DNA from: DATARH01 sp036268425 | GTDB lineage: Bacteria; Pseudomonadota; Alphaproteobacteria; ATCC43930; CGMCC-115725 | DNA: 64,000 nucleotides | Assembly: GCA_036268425.1 (NCBI GenBank) | Contig: DATAUE010000149.1 | Span: 372,001-436,000 of the forward strand | Direction of reading: 5' to 3' | Part shown: positions 18,417 through 27,521 of the stretch, one piece after another | How the letters are laid out: each line of letters opens with the position of its first letter | Numbering within the stretch: the stretch's first letter is position 1 | Made by a program: the position numbers and the translations under genes | Notes under the pieces: model-generated | Databases searched by the model: none | Seen by the model: only the letters and a program-made list of their open reading frames with translations | Told to the model about the DNA's origin: nothing

Positions 18417-18552
18417 CTCTGCCCTCCTCTTGCACCGCTTTATGTAGCATCGCGGGGTGCGATCTTGAACGCCTCGTACGCCCGGCGTCGGAAAGATAAG
18501 ATTGCGCTCGGCAAATTCGCCGGAAGCCACCCGAAAACTGAAGGAAGCAGGG

Positions 18553-20322
18553 ATGCGCCGTTTTGTCCTCGGCCTGTTTGCGGCGATCGGTGTGTTGACG
18601 GCGCTGGTGGTGGTCGGCCTCGGAATCGTCGTCTGGCGGGTCGCTGGAACGACACCGTCCCTGCCGGACAACATCGTCCTGACCGCCGATCTCGGCGGCG
18701 GTCTGACCGATAGCCGGAGCCCCGACATGCTGTCGGCGCTGGCGTTTGGCAGCAAGCCGACATTGCGCAAATTTCTCGATGCCCTCGATCGTGCCGGCAA
18801 CGACGCGCGGGTCAAGGGGATCTACGCCCATATCGGCGGCGATACGCTGGCGCTGGCGACTTGCCAGGAACTGCGCGATGCCATCGCCGCATTCCGCGCC
18901 AAAGGCAAGTTCGCGATCGTGTTTTCGGAGAGCTTTGGCGAGTTCGGTCCGGGCACCCGCCCCTATTATCTGGCAACGGCATTCGACGAAATCTGGCTGC
19001 AGCCGCTCGGCACGGTCGGTCTGATCGGCCTGCACAGCGAAATGCCGTTCTTTCGCAATGTACTCAACCAGCTTGGTGTCGAGCCGAGCTTTGCGCATCG
19101 CGAAGAATACAAGACCGCGATGAACAACTTTACCGAAACTGCGATGACCCCGCCGCAGCGCGAGGAGATCGACAGCCTGCTGAACGCGGCATCGGGACAG
19201 ATCGTCCAGGGCATCGCGGCAACGCGCAAATTGCCGCCGGATAAGGTGAACGCGCTGATCGACGGCGGCCCGTTTATCGCCGTCGAGGCCCAGAAAAATG
19301 GCCTTATCGACCGTATCGGCCATCGCGATGAGGCGCTCACCCATGCACGCGAACGCGCCGGTTCCGGCGCCGAACTGGTCTCGGTGTCGCGCTATCGCGA
19401 TACTGCGGGTGCCGCGCATGATAGCGGTCCGACGATCGCGCTGATCTATGCCACGGGCCTGATCACCGGCGGTGACGGCGGCGGCGATCCGATCCTCGGC
19501 GACAACACGGTCACCGCCGGCGACCTCGGCCGCGCGTTTCGTCAGGCGGTGCGCGACCGCGACGTGAAAGCGATCGTTTTCCGCATCAACAGCCCCGGCG
19601 GTTCGGCGGTCGCGTCTGAGACGATCTGGCGCGAAGTCGAGCGGGCGCGCGAACACGGCAAACCGGTCATCGTGTCGATGGGCGACGTCGCCGGTTCCGG
19701 CGGTTATTACATCGCCGCCCCGGCCAATAAAATCGTCGCTGAACCGGCGACGCTGACCGGGTCGATCGGGGTGCTCGCCGGCAAGATCGTGATCGCCGAC
19801 CTGCTGCAAAAGCTGAATATCAACACGCAGGCGGTGCAGCGCGGCGCCAACGCCTCGATGTTCAGCGCGTTCGGTGATTTTTCCCCCGCGGCGCACCAGC
19901 GGCTCGACGCCTTCCTCGATGACACTTATGCCGGGTTCAAACAGCATGTCGCCAATGGCCGCCATCTCTCGGCCGATCAGGTCGAGGCCGTCGCCAAGGG
20001 CCGGGTGTGGTCCGGCGATGAGGCCAAAGGCAATGGCCTCGTCGATGAACTCGGCGGCTACGACACGGCGTTCCGGCTGGCGAAGGAAGCGGCAAAAATG
20101 CCGGCTGACCAATCGTTTACACTGACAGTCTTTCCGCATGAAAAGAGCCTGCCGGAGCGGCTGTACGATCGCCTGCACGGCAATGAGCGCGGCGCCGGTG
20201 TTTTCGCGCTGGCCGTGCGGAAAAGTGTTTCCGATAAGCTCAGCGGTGTGCTGTCCGGCCTCGATGCGCTGACCAACGGCGCCGCCGTGCTGCGCATGCC
20301 GCAAATCGGTGAGATAAGGTAG
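18553..20322 (+). CDS. sppA: Signal peptide peptidase SppA, long form
   Basis: A 589-residue membrane-bound serine protease of the SppA 67K type, which degrades cleaved signal peptides. Residues 4-28 form an N-terminal membrane anchor. The two-domain duplication is visible, with the catalytic lysine in REEYKTAMNNF (Lys187) and the nucleophile in DVAGSGGYYIAAPANKIVAE (Ser382), as in the E. coli enzyme where Lys and Ser come from different halves. ATG 18553 follows an AAGGAAG site. A 724-codon open frame exists antisense to it, but the sense product has all the family motifs. It is divergent from DUF1244. Confidence 0.94.
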   Translation: MRRFVLGLFAAIGVLTALVVVGLGIVVWRVAGTTPSLPDNIVLTADLGGGLTDSRSPDMLSALAFGSKPTLRKFLDALDRAGNDARVKGIYAHIGGDTLALATCQELRDAIAAFRAKGKFAIVFSESFGEFGPGTRPYYLATAFDEIWLQPLGTVGLIGLHSEMPFFRNVLNQLGVEPSFAHREEYKTAMNNFTETAMTPPQREEIDSLLNAASGQIVQGIAATRKLPPDKVNALIDGGPFIAVEAQKNGLIDRIGHRDEALTHARERAGSGAELVSVSRYRDTAGAAHDSGPTIALIYATGLITGGDGGGDPILGDNTVTAGDLGRAFRQAVRDRDVKAIVFRINSPGGSAVASETIWREVERAREHGKPVIVSMGDVAGSGGYYIAAPANKIVAEPATLTGSIGVLAGKIVIADLLQKLNINTQAVQRGANASMFSAFGDFSPAAHQRLDAFLDDTYAGFKQHVANGRHLSADQVEAVAKGRVWSGDEAKGNGLVDELGGYDTAFRLAKEAAKMPADQSFTLTVFPHEKSLPERLYDRLHGNERGAGVFALAVRKSVSDKLSGVLSGLDALTNGAAVLRMPQIGEIR

Positions 20323-20354
20323 CGGCTGATCCCCCGAGCCGATAAGGAACAGCA

Positions 20355-21719
20355 ATGCCCGCGATTGCTCCACCGCTCAAACAAACGGTGCAACACCTCG
20401 CCGCGGAGCTTGCCGCCGGCCGCACCTCCAGCCGCGCGCTGGTCGAGGCGGCGCTCGCGCGCATCGCCGACCCGCACGGCGAAGGCAGCCGCACTTTTAT
20501 CAAGGTCTATGCCGACACGGCGCGGGCCGCCGCCGATGCGCAGGACCAGTTGCGTGGCGCGGGCTACGTCGCCTCGCCGCTCGCCGGGCTGCCAATCTCG
20601 ATCAAGGATTTGTTCGATGTCGCCGGCGAGGTCACACTGGCCGCCTCCAGGGCGCTCGACGACCAGTCGCCGGCGGCTGCGGATTCGCCGGTGGTGGCGC
20701 GGTTGCGGGCTGCCGGCGCGGTGCTGATCGGCCGCACCAACATGACCGAGTTCGCGTTTTCCGGGGTCGGGATCAACCCGCATTTCGGCACGCCGGGGAA
20801 CCCGCACGACCGCAGCCGCATCCCTGGCGGCTCGTCATCGGGCGCGGCGGTGTCGGTCGCGGATGGCCAGGCCGTCGTCGCGATCGGCACCGACACCGGC
20901 GGCTCGGTACGCATCCCCGCGGCGTTGTGCGGATTGGCCGGGTTCAAGCCGACCCAGAAACGGATATCCCGCGACCGGGCGATACCGCTCTCGACGACGC
21001 TGGATTCAGTTGGCCCGTTGGCCAACAGCCTCGCCTGCTGCGCCATCACCGATGCGGTTCTGGCGGGTGAAGCGCCGTCACCGCCGCAACCAGCGCCAGT
21101 CGCCGGCATGCGGATCGGGGTGCCGCAGAGCCTGGTTCTCGACGATCTGGCGCCCGAGGTCGCAGCCGCGTTTGCGAGCGCTTGTACGAGGCTATCGCAA
21201 GCCGGCGCGCAAGTCGTAGACCTGAAACTGAACGAGTTGAACGAATTACCGGCCATCAATGCCGGCGGTGGCTTCTCGGCGATCGAGGCTTACACCTGGC
21301 ATCAATCGCTGCTCGCACGCCGCGGCGCCGACTATGACCGGCGCGTCCGCATCCGCATCGAGCGGGCCGCAAGCATGACGGCGGTCGAATACATCCGGCT
21401 GATCGCCGCCCGCGCCGATTTTATCGCGCGGGTCGATGCCCGCACGGCGGCATTCGATGCCCTGCTGCTGCCGACAGTGGCGATCACCGCGCCGCCGATT
21501 GCCGCGTTTACGCCGGAGGACGATTACTGGCGGCTCAACGGGCTGATCCTGCGCAACTCGTCAGTCATCAACTTCCTCGACCGCTGCGCCGCGACAATCC
21601 CCATTCGGCAAACCGGCGCGCTTCCGATCGGCTTGATGATCGTCGGCGAGCACAACATGGACCACAAATTACTCGCGGTTGCGTGCGGCATCGAAGCCGC
21701 TCTCGCAACCGGCGAGTAG
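20355..21719 (+). CDS. Amidase-signature family hydrolase
   Basis: A 454-residue amidase of the GatA/AtzF-like superfamily with the Ser-cis-Ser-Lys triad visible: Lys84 in LPISIKDLFDVAG, the serine cluster IPGGSSSGAAVSV at residues 160-162 and the nucleophile Ser184 in GTDTGGSVRIPAALCG. Such enzymes cleave carboxylic amides; the substrate cannot be read from sequence. It is not GatA of the tRNA-dependent pathway, since no gatB or gatC is near and the C-terminal part is shorter. It starts 32 bases after sppA. A second, divergent amidase lies at 27522-29087. Confidence 0.88.
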   Translation: MPAIAPPLKQTVQHLAAELAAGRTSSRALVEAALARIADPHGEGSRTFIKVYADTARAAADAQDQLRGAGYVASPLAGLPISIKDLFDVAGEVTLAASRALDDQSPAAADSPVVARLRAAGAVLIGRTNMTEFAFSGVGINPHFGTPGNPHDRSRIPGGSSSGAAVSVADGQAVVAIGTDTGGSVRIPAALCGLAGFKPTQKRISRDRAIPLSTTLDSVGPLANSLACCAITDAVLAGEAPSPPQPAPVAGMRIGVPQSLVLDDLAPEVAAAFASACTRLSQAGAQVVDLKLNELNELPAINAGGGFSAIEAYTWHQSLLARRGADYDRRVRIRIERAASMTAVEYIRLIAARADFIARVDARTAAFDALLLPTVAITAPPIAAFTPEDDYWRLNGLILRNSSVINFLDRCAATIPIRQTGALPIGLMIVGEHNMDHKLLAVACGIEAALATGE

Positions 21720-21731
21720 CCGAGCCTTTGC

Positions 21732-22400
21732 TTAGCGTTGGGCCGGCGGGATCTCGTGAACGAGACCAGCGGCCGGATGGGCGCCATGCGCGCTGGTCCA
21801 CACGACATCGGGGCGAGGTGCAACCGGGGCTGTGGCGGTCGGCAAATTGCCCGAAGGGTTGATTGGACCACCGGCGCTTGCCGTCGCACCACAACTGCCG
21901 GAACTGTGCGACACGACTTTCGGCGCGGCGCCGTTGCCTTGCGATGTTATCTCGACACTGCGGCTGCAAACGCCGTTGCCTGAAAGCGTCGAGACGAAGG
22001 TGTAGTTCTCACTGCCCGGCGGGAGTGCGCGCATCGCCGCTTCGGTCGGCTGCGTGCCGGACTGAGCCATTGCCGCCATCGCATCGGCCTGACGGAACAT
22101 TGTCGCGGCCTGCCGGTCCATCTCGGCAGAGATCTGATCGAGCATCGCAAACGGCGATCCGCCGAAGAAGCTGCTCGGAAAGAATGACCGCATCGGAGCG
22201 CTCGCCGCATTGTCGAAGACAATCTGCGGCGGCACGTCCCCGACATAGCGAACTTGCCCGATGCCGCCGTCAGGCAGGCGCACCGTCATCACATGAGTCT
22301 GGGTGCCGGAAGGTTGGGAGTTCTGCGCTGATGCCGAGCCGGCGACCCCGAGGGCCAACGCGGCGACGCCAGCAAGAAGCGCCGTGTGCAAGGTTCGCAT
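21732..22400 (-). CDS. Secreted protein of unknown function
   Basis: I do not recognise the 222-residue product. It has a clear Sec signal peptide (HTALLAGVAALALGVAGSASA, cleavage near residue 23), then VMTVRLPDGGIGQVRYVGDV, a region rich in Met and Ala (about 80-105), two cysteines that could pair (GNGVCSRSVEI and SGSCGATA) and a Pro/Ala-rich tail. An ATG also exists at 22406, but AAGGAG ends immediately before that one and six bases before the ATG at 22400, so the latter is the better start. The longer open frame upstream has no signal peptide at its start. It is convergent with the amidase gene. Confidence 0.72.
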   Translation of the reverse strand: MRTLHTALLAGVAALALGVAGSASAQNSQPSGTQTHVMTVRLPDGGIGQVRYVGDVPPQIVFDNAASAPMRSFFPSSFFGGSPFAMLDQISAEMDRQAATMFRQADAMAAMAQSGTQPTEAAMRALPPGSENYTFVSTLSGNGVCSRSVEITSQGNGAAPKVVSHSSGSCGATASAGGPINPSGNLPTATAPVAPRPDVVWTSAHGAHPAAGLVHEIPPAQR

Positions 22401-22555
22401 CGCCATCTCCTTGTTGTTGGATGAAGACAGGTTGCATTTCAAAAATAATCGCAGTTTCTCGCTGCGCCATTCCGCGCAACGTCGCATCCGCCAGCGCTCA
22501 CGAGGCGGCGCGCTACGAAACCGCAGCGCTAAGCCCCCGCACCACGCCCCCGCAC

Positions 22556-23701
22556 TCACTCGAACAGTGACAGATCGACAGCATCGCCCAGGCGGCAATA
22601 GCCGAGATCGCTCGGATGCAGCCCGTCGCCGCAATCATAAATCGGCAGCATCTGAGTCGGTCGCTCCGGGTCGCGCAGGGCCGCGTCGAAATCGGCCACG
22701 CCGTCGAATGCGCCGCCGTCGCGAATCCAGGTATTCAGCGCCATGCGATGCTGTTCGCGCATCGGGTTCCAGGCATTGGCCATGAACGTCTCGTTGCCGA
22801 ACGGTGTCAGCGTTCCGGCGATCAGCTTGATGCCGCGGCTATGCGCCCGCACCGCCATCTGCTGCAGCCCGGCGATCATTTGTGCACCGGTGACCTCCTC
22901 TTCGGGCTTGGCCCAGCGGTTGCGCAGGTCGTTGGTGCCGAGCATGACGATGGCGTGTGTGACGCCTGGCTGCGCCAGTACATCGCGGTCGAATCGGCGC
23001 AACCCGCTATCACCGCGAAGATCGTGCAGGATGCGGTTGCCGCCGAGACCGTTATTCATCACGCCGAACGGCCGCCCGCCTCGCTCGACGAGCCGGCGAG
23101 CGAGCTGATCCGGCCAGCGCGCATAAGCGTCGATCGTCGAGATGTTGCCGTCGGTCAGCGAGTCGCCGAGGGCGACGATCCCACCGGTCTCCGGGCCAGC
23201 CAGGACATCGATGCCGCACAGAAAATACCACTGGTCCGACAGGCTGCCGACCGGCATCACCGTCTCGGCAGCGAAATTGCCCGGCGGCGACACATAATTG
23301 GTCTGCCGCGCATAGCGGCCGGTGATCGCCCAGGCTGCGAGAACTTCCCCCGGCAGATGCAGGCTGACGGCAAGATCGGCGAGCGGCGCGACGCGCAACT
23401 CCACGGGATCGCTGAACGTGACGGCACCCGCCGCGATCACCGCGTTGTCGTCACCTCCAAAGGTCAGCTTGCGGCCGGAGCCGGCAACGATCGCCGGTCC
23501 TTTGTCGCGCAAGGCGACATAGGCGCTGCCGATGACGAGAGGGCGCGTGCCATAGGCATTCGAGACGCGCACCCGCAGCCGCTCACCGCCAAGGCTGATG
23601 CGCGGATGCATGCGAAGCGTGTGGTTGTTGAAACCGATAATTCCCTCGGCGGGCGCCGGCCCCGCAGCCCAGGTGCCGACCCAATGTCTGCCGCTTTGCA
23701 T
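22556..23701 (-). CDS. SGNH/GDSL-family hydrolase
   Basis: A 381-residue esterase-type hydrolase. All four SGNH blocks are visible in the second half: IVALGDSLTDG (nucleophile Ser), NNGLGGNRI, IVMLGTNDLRN and DGLHPSDLGY (catalytic Asp-His). The first 170 residues, starting HWVGTWAAGPAPAEG, form the beta-rich N-terminal domain typical of the GDSL subgroup that acts on carbohydrate esters or secreted polymers. There is no obvious signal peptide. The natural substrate is unknown. It sits 69 bases upstream (in genome order) of the hldD 3' end and is read in the same direction, so it could be the distal gene of the hldE-hldD transcript. Confidence 0.85.
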   Translation of the reverse strand: MQSGRHWVGTWAAGPAPAEGIIGFNNHTLRMHPRISLGGERLRVRVSNAYGTRPLVIGSAYVALRDKGPAIVAGSGRKLTFGGDDNAVIAAGAVTFSDPVELRVAPLADLAVSLHLPGEVLAAWAITGRYARQTNYVSPPGNFAAETVMPVGSLSDQWYFLCGIDVLAGPETGGIVALGDSLTDGNISTIDAYARWPDQLARRLVERGGRPFGVMNNGLGGNRILHDLRGDSGLRRFDRDVLAQPGVTHAIVMLGTNDLRNRWAKPEEEVTGAQMIAGLQQMAVRAHSRGIKLIAGTLTPFGNETFMANAWNPMREQHRMALNTWIRDGGAFDGVADFDAALRDPERPTQMLPIYDCGDGLHPSDLGYCRLGDAVDLSLFE

Positions 23702-23770
23702 GATATGCCCCCGATCTGGACCGTGACCGGTTGATCGTAAGCACTTCGCCGCCGGGATGCGAGATCGCGA

Positions 23771-24760
23771 TCAGAGATACGGGTTGGGCAGCGCCAGGTG
23801 CTGTGTCACACAATCTCGCACGGCATCTTCGAGCGACATGAATGGGGCATTGTAGCCGATCTCGCGCAGCCGGCTCATGCGGGCCTCGGTGAAGTACTGG
23901 TAGTTCGGTCGGATCGCCGGCGGAATATCGACGAACTCGATCCTTGGCGCGACACCGCACGCGGCACCGACCGCCCGCATCAGGTCAAGAAAACTTCGCG
24001 CGACACCAGTTCCCAGATTGTAGATGCCGCTATGCCGGCCATCGCTTTGCCGCCACAACCATAGCATCGCCGCGACGCAATCCTTGACGTAGACGAAATC
24101 GCGCAATTGTTCGCCATCGGCGTAGTCCGGCCGATGCGATCTGAACAGGCGCACTGTCTCGCCGGCCATAATCAGCGGGTAGTTTTTGACCACCAGGCTC
24201 GTCATCTCGGCCTTGTGGTGCTCGTTGGGGCCAAAGACATTGAAGAATTTGAGGCCGAACCATTGGGGCGGTGCCCGTCTTGCCGCCGCTTCGCGCATCG
24301 CCCACAGGTCGAACGCGTGTTTCGACCAGCCGTAGAGGTTGAGCGGGTGCAGCCGCTTATACGTATCGATACCGCCGGAATCATCAAATCCGGCAGACCC
24401 GTCACCATAAGTCGCGGCCGACGACGCATAGATCAAGGGTTTTCCGGCCGCGGTACACCAGCGCCACACCGCCACGGAATAGTTGAGGTTGCCGGATATG
24501 ATTGCGTCGGCGTCGTTTGCCGTTGTCGCCGAGTTGGCACCGAGATGAAACACCGCCTCGACGTCATTGCCATAGCGTTCGAGCCAGCCGAATAGGCCGT
24601 CGATCGGCACGATTTCAAAAAAATCCCGCTTGGCGATGTTGCGCCACTGCCCGTCGCTGCCGAAGCGATCGACGATGACGAGGTCGGCGCGACCGGCATC
24701 GTTCAGTGCGGCCCCGAGCACCGAGCCGATAAACCCGCCGCCGCCGGTAATGACCAGCAT
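23771..24760 (-). CDS. hldD: ADP-L-glycero-D-manno-heptose 6-epimerase
   Basis: Makes the heptose donor used for the LPS inner core by inverting C6 of ADP-D-glycero-D-manno-heptose. The 329-residue short-chain epimerase has the NAD-binding ITGGGGFIGSVLG at the N-terminus, the family-specific HLGANSATT, the catalytic region LNLYGWSKHAFD (Tyr/Lys) with KFFNVFGPNEHHK, and RDFVYVKDCVAAMLWL. Its start codon shares one base with the stop of hldE (TGATG), so the two are translationally coupled. With hldE this supplies both the precursor synthesis and the epimerisation. Confidence 0.94.
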   Translation of the reverse strand: MLVITGGGGFIGSVLGAALNDAGRADLVIVDRFGSDGQWRNIAKRDFFEIVPIDGLFGWLERYGNDVEAVFHLGANSATTANDADAIISGNLNYSVAVWRWCTAAGKPLIYASSAATYGDGSAGFDDSGGIDTYKRLHPLNLYGWSKHAFDLWAMREAAARRAPPQWFGLKFFNVFGPNEHHKAEMTSLVVKNYPLIMAGETVRLFRSHRPDYADGEQLRDFVYVKDCVAAMLWLWRQSDGRHSGIYNLGTGVARSFLDLMRAVGAACGVAPRIEFVDIPPAIRPNYQYFTEARMSRLREIGYNAPFMSLEDAVRDCVTQHLALPNPYL

Positions 24761-26259
24761 CAGGCGGCGCTCTCGCTGGCGCGCGCCAGCGCGACGCGGG
24801 CCGCGTCGGCTTCGGCTGGTGAATGCGAGGCGCGGATCGCGTTGATCAGCCGCGTCGTCGAGCGCCCTTCAATGAGATCGACCAGAACGACCTGCCCGCC
24901 GGCTTGCTGCACCTCTTCCGCGCCTACCACGCCATCGATCGTGTAATCGCCGCCTTTGACCAGCACATCGGGCTTGAGCCGGCTAATCAGGTCGAGCGGA
25001 GTGTCTTCGTCAAAGCTGATGACGGCATCGACCGATTCGACGGCGGCGATCACCGCCGAGCGGTCGGCAAGGCTGTTGAGCGGCCGTTCCGGTCCTTTGA
25101 GCCGACGCACGCCAGGGTCGCTGTTCAAGGCGACGATCAGCCGGTCGCATTGGGCCCGCGCGGTCGCCAAGAGCGCAACGTGCCCTGCATGGACGATATC
25201 AAAACAGCCATTGGTAAAACCGACCTTGAGACCGCGGCTTTTCCACCGCCGCACCAGCGTCTCGGCCTCGGTGATGCTGTAATATTTGGCGTGATGCCAT
25301 TCCTTGTCGCGGACATCGCGCGACAATTCGAGCATCAGTTCGTCCAGTTCGACAGTCGCGGTCCCGAGCTTGCTGACGACGATTCCGGCGGCGGTATTGG
25401 CCAGATGCATCGCTTGCGCCAGCGAGTACCCGGCAACGCGCCCCAGAGCCAGCACCGCAATGACGGTGTCGCCGGCGCCGGACACATCATAGACCTCGCG
25501 TGCCCGCGTCGATTCGAGGTGGACATCGCCCGACGCCTCAACCAACACCATGCCCTTTTCCGAGCGCGTAACGAGTACCGCCTCGGCCGCGGCATCACGC
25601 ATGACGTTACCGGCGGCGGCGATGATTTCGGCATCCGTCGCGACGGGCAGCCGCGCCGCCTGCCCCAATTCCCTGGTGTTGGGTGTAATGCAGGTGACAC
25701 CGCGATAGCGGCGGAAATCGTCTCCTTTCGGATCGACGTAAACCGGGATGCCGAGTGCGCGCGCCCGCGTGATCGCTGCGGCGAGCACCTTGGCGCCAAG
25801 CACCGACTTGCCGTAATCCGAAAGGATCACTGCGTCGACTTCAGTTGTCGCCGCGTCGGCGGCGGCGATCAGCGCCACCTCTTCCTCCGTGTCGAGGGGG
25901 TGGGTACGCTCCTCATCGACTCGCAAAATCTGCTGGTGCCCAGCGATATAACGTGTCTTGCAGACGGTCGGCCGCAGGCTTGCAACATGCCGGTCGATCA
26001 GCCCGGGCGTCCGGGCAATCAGCGCCTTGATGTCCTCGCCGCCGGCGTCGCGACCGAGAAGGCCCAGCAGCACTGCTTTTCCGCCGAGCGCAGCGATATT
26101 GCGCGCGACATTGCCGGCGCCGCCAAGCATGCTCTGCGTCCGGTTGAGCAGCAGCACCGGCACGGGCGCTTCAGGAGAAATCCGTTCGGTCTCGCAATAG
26201 GCGAAGCGGTCGAGAATGATGTCGCCAAGACACAGTATCGTGGCATCGGAAAAATCCAT
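24760..26259 (-). CDS. hldE: Bifunctional heptose 7-phosphate kinase / heptose 1-phosphate adenylyltransferase
   Basis: A 499-residue fusion of the two activities. The N-terminal PfkB-type sugar kinase (about 1-330) has the motif GGAGNVARNIAALGG and the C-terminal DVSGAGDTVIAVLALG with the catalytic aspartate. The adenylyltransferase domain (about 345-480) has FTNGCFDIVHAGHVALL, the nucleotidyltransferase HxGH form. It makes ADP-D-glycero-D-manno-heptose from sedoheptulose-derived phosphates for LPS. Family length is about 475-490. A perfect palindrome lies 50-70 bases upstream of the ATG. Confidence 0.95.
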   Translation of the reverse strand: MDFSDATILCLGDIILDRFAYCETERISPEAPVPVLLLNRTQSMLGGAGNVARNIAALGGKAVLLGLLGRDAGGEDIKALIARTPGLIDRHVASLRPTVCKTRYIAGHQQILRVDEERTHPLDTEEEVALIAAADAATTEVDAVILSDYGKSVLGAKVLAAAITRARALGIPVYVDPKGDDFRRYRGVTCITPNTRELGQAARLPVATDAEIIAAAGNVMRDAAAEAVLVTRSEKGMVLVEASGDVHLESTRAREVYDVSGAGDTVIAVLALGRVAGYSLAQAMHLANTAAGIVVSKLGTATVELDELMLELSRDVRDKEWHHAKYYSITEAETLVRRWKSRGLKVGFTNGCFDIVHAGHVALLATARAQCDRLIVALNSDPGVRRLKGPERPLNSLADRSAVIAAVESVDAVISFDEDTPLDLISRLKPDVLVKGGDYTIDGVVGAEEVQQAGGQVVLVDLIEGRSTTRLINAIRASHSPAEADAARVALARASESAA

Positions 26260-26311
26260 CGCGGCGTCGCTACAGCATTTCCCTCGTGACGGTCTTTAAC
26301 ATGCGGTCCGG

Positions 26312-26329
26312 CCTCCGCCTAGGCGGAGG
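26312..26329. repeat. 18-bp perfect palindrome between hldE and the Pro/Ala-rich gene
   Basis: CCTCCGCCT followed immediately by its reverse complement AGGCGGAGG. It lies in the 110-base gap, 53 bases upstream of the hldE start, and could be an operator of hldE or the end hairpin of the upstream gene at 26370; there is no T-run on either strand. Confidence 0.5.
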
Positions 26330-26369
26330 AAGGCCATAATCGAATGCGCCGCGGGGTCCGGAGCGGGTT

Positions 26370-27341
26370 CTAATATAAACCGCCGCTGCCCGGACCCGGT
26401 TTAACAGACGATGCGGCGGCCGGCTTGTCATCCCCGAGCGTGCTCGCATTGGCCGAGGGCAATAGAGAGATCGGTTGTGATATCGCGGGCGGCGGAGGGG
26501 GCCGCAATGCGGCCGGGGTACCGCTGCTGCCGATAGCGGGAAGCTGTTGGTCGGCCCAGTTCAGCCCTTTTTCGACGGCACGCGACGGATGCCACAAATC
26601 GCTCAACTCCAGCGACCGGTTCTTCGCTGAATCACTCGCGGGCGCCGCCGCAGCAGGAGCCGACGCGATTCGCGGTTTCTCGAGCGGGACAGGCGGCGCG
26701 ATCGTTGCGACCGCCGGTGGCATCGGCACCGCACCCACATCGATTGCCGGCCCTAATGGCGGCGGGTCGACTTTCGCGGACACTGCGGGGTCAGGCGATG
26801 GCGCCGCGGCGACAGGATCAGGCAATGCAATTTGCGGGTTTGCGGCGATATCCGGGAGCGGCGCCGGGTTGTTGGGCGCCTGATGCATCACGGGCAACGG
26901 CTGCGCCGCCGCGGGCAGCGCGGTGGGCCGCAACACCGGCGACGGCAGCGCGCCGAGGCTCGGCAGTTCGATTGCCGGCGGCTCGGGCAGTATCGGCGCG
27001 GTGGCGACCGGCCGTTCCGCAGCGACGTGGGCCGGTGCCGTTGCCAGCGATACCGGCGTTACCGAGTGTGCGGAGGCCGGCGGCAGGCTCGGCGCCGTCG
27101 CAGCAGGCGCCGCCGATGCCGTGGCAGCCGACCCGGTGACGACTGACCCGGTGACGGGCGACCCCGCAGCGGACTGGCCCGTTGCGAGACCGCCGCCGAC
27201 ACTCAGCGCCGGCGGCGCCGGATCGGCGGGCTGCACAAAATGGAATGCGAGATTGCCGGCGACCCCAACCGCAACCGCATAGCAAAACGCTGCCGCCTTG
27301 CTGGCGGAGGCGCGAGCGATCTTCGCGACGAACTCGTGCAC
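26370..27341 (-). CDS. Pro/Ala-rich membrane-anchored or exported protein, unknown
   Basis: A 323-residue low-complexity protein. Residues 12-32 (ASKAAAFCYAVAVGVAGNLA) form a single hydrophobic segment that may be a signal anchor. The remainder is dominated by Pro, Ala, Ser and Val, with short imperfect repeats such as SPVTGSVVTGSAATASA. A more ordinary patch (NRSLELSDLWHPSRAVEKGL followed by NWADQQLPAIG) lies near residues 250-285. It may span the periplasm as an extended linker. The opposite strand is also open for long stretches because of composition, but this frame has the membrane segment and normal start. I would treat the coding call as likely but not certain. Confidence 0.6.
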   Translation of the reverse strand: MHEFVAKIARASASKAAAFCYAVAVGVAGNLAFHFVQPADPAPPALSVGGGLATGQSAAGSPVTGSVVTGSAATASAAPAATAPSLPPASAHSVTPVSLATAPAHVAAERPVATAPILPEPPAIELPSLGALPSPVLRPTALPAAAQPLPVMHQAPNNPAPLPDIAANPQIALPDPVAAAPSPDPAVSAKVDPPPLGPAIDVGAVPMPPAVATIAPPVPLEKPRIASAPAAAAPASDSAKNRSLELSDLWHPSRAVEKGLNWADQQLPAIGSSGTPAALRPPPPPAISQPISLLPSANASTLGDDKPAAASSVKPGPGSGGLY

Positions 27342-27521
27342 GGACAGGTTTCCCCGGTTTTACGTTTGCGGCACTGGCTGAAAAGCGGCGGTATTCTCGG
27401 CAGGATCAGGTCTCGGTCATGATCAAATCCGGCTGCGATCAGGTCGATAACGGGACCGCGGTGATGATACGCCCAAATGTGACGAGCGTATGGCCGCAGC
27501 AAGCGCGTCCCGCTGCCGCAT

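Noticed and set aside
18199..20373. 724-codon open frame on the minus strand over sppA
   Set aside because: It lies antisense to sppA, whose product has every family motif; the antisense translation is Arg/Asp-rich without domains. Long antisense frames are a by-product of high-GC codon use.
24823..26289. 488-codon plus-strand frame over hldE, and similar frames at 22616-23734 (plus) and 35682-37202 (minus)
   Set aside because: Each is fully antisense to a gene with clear family motifs (hldE, SGNH hydrolase, lolC); none gives a recognisable protein.
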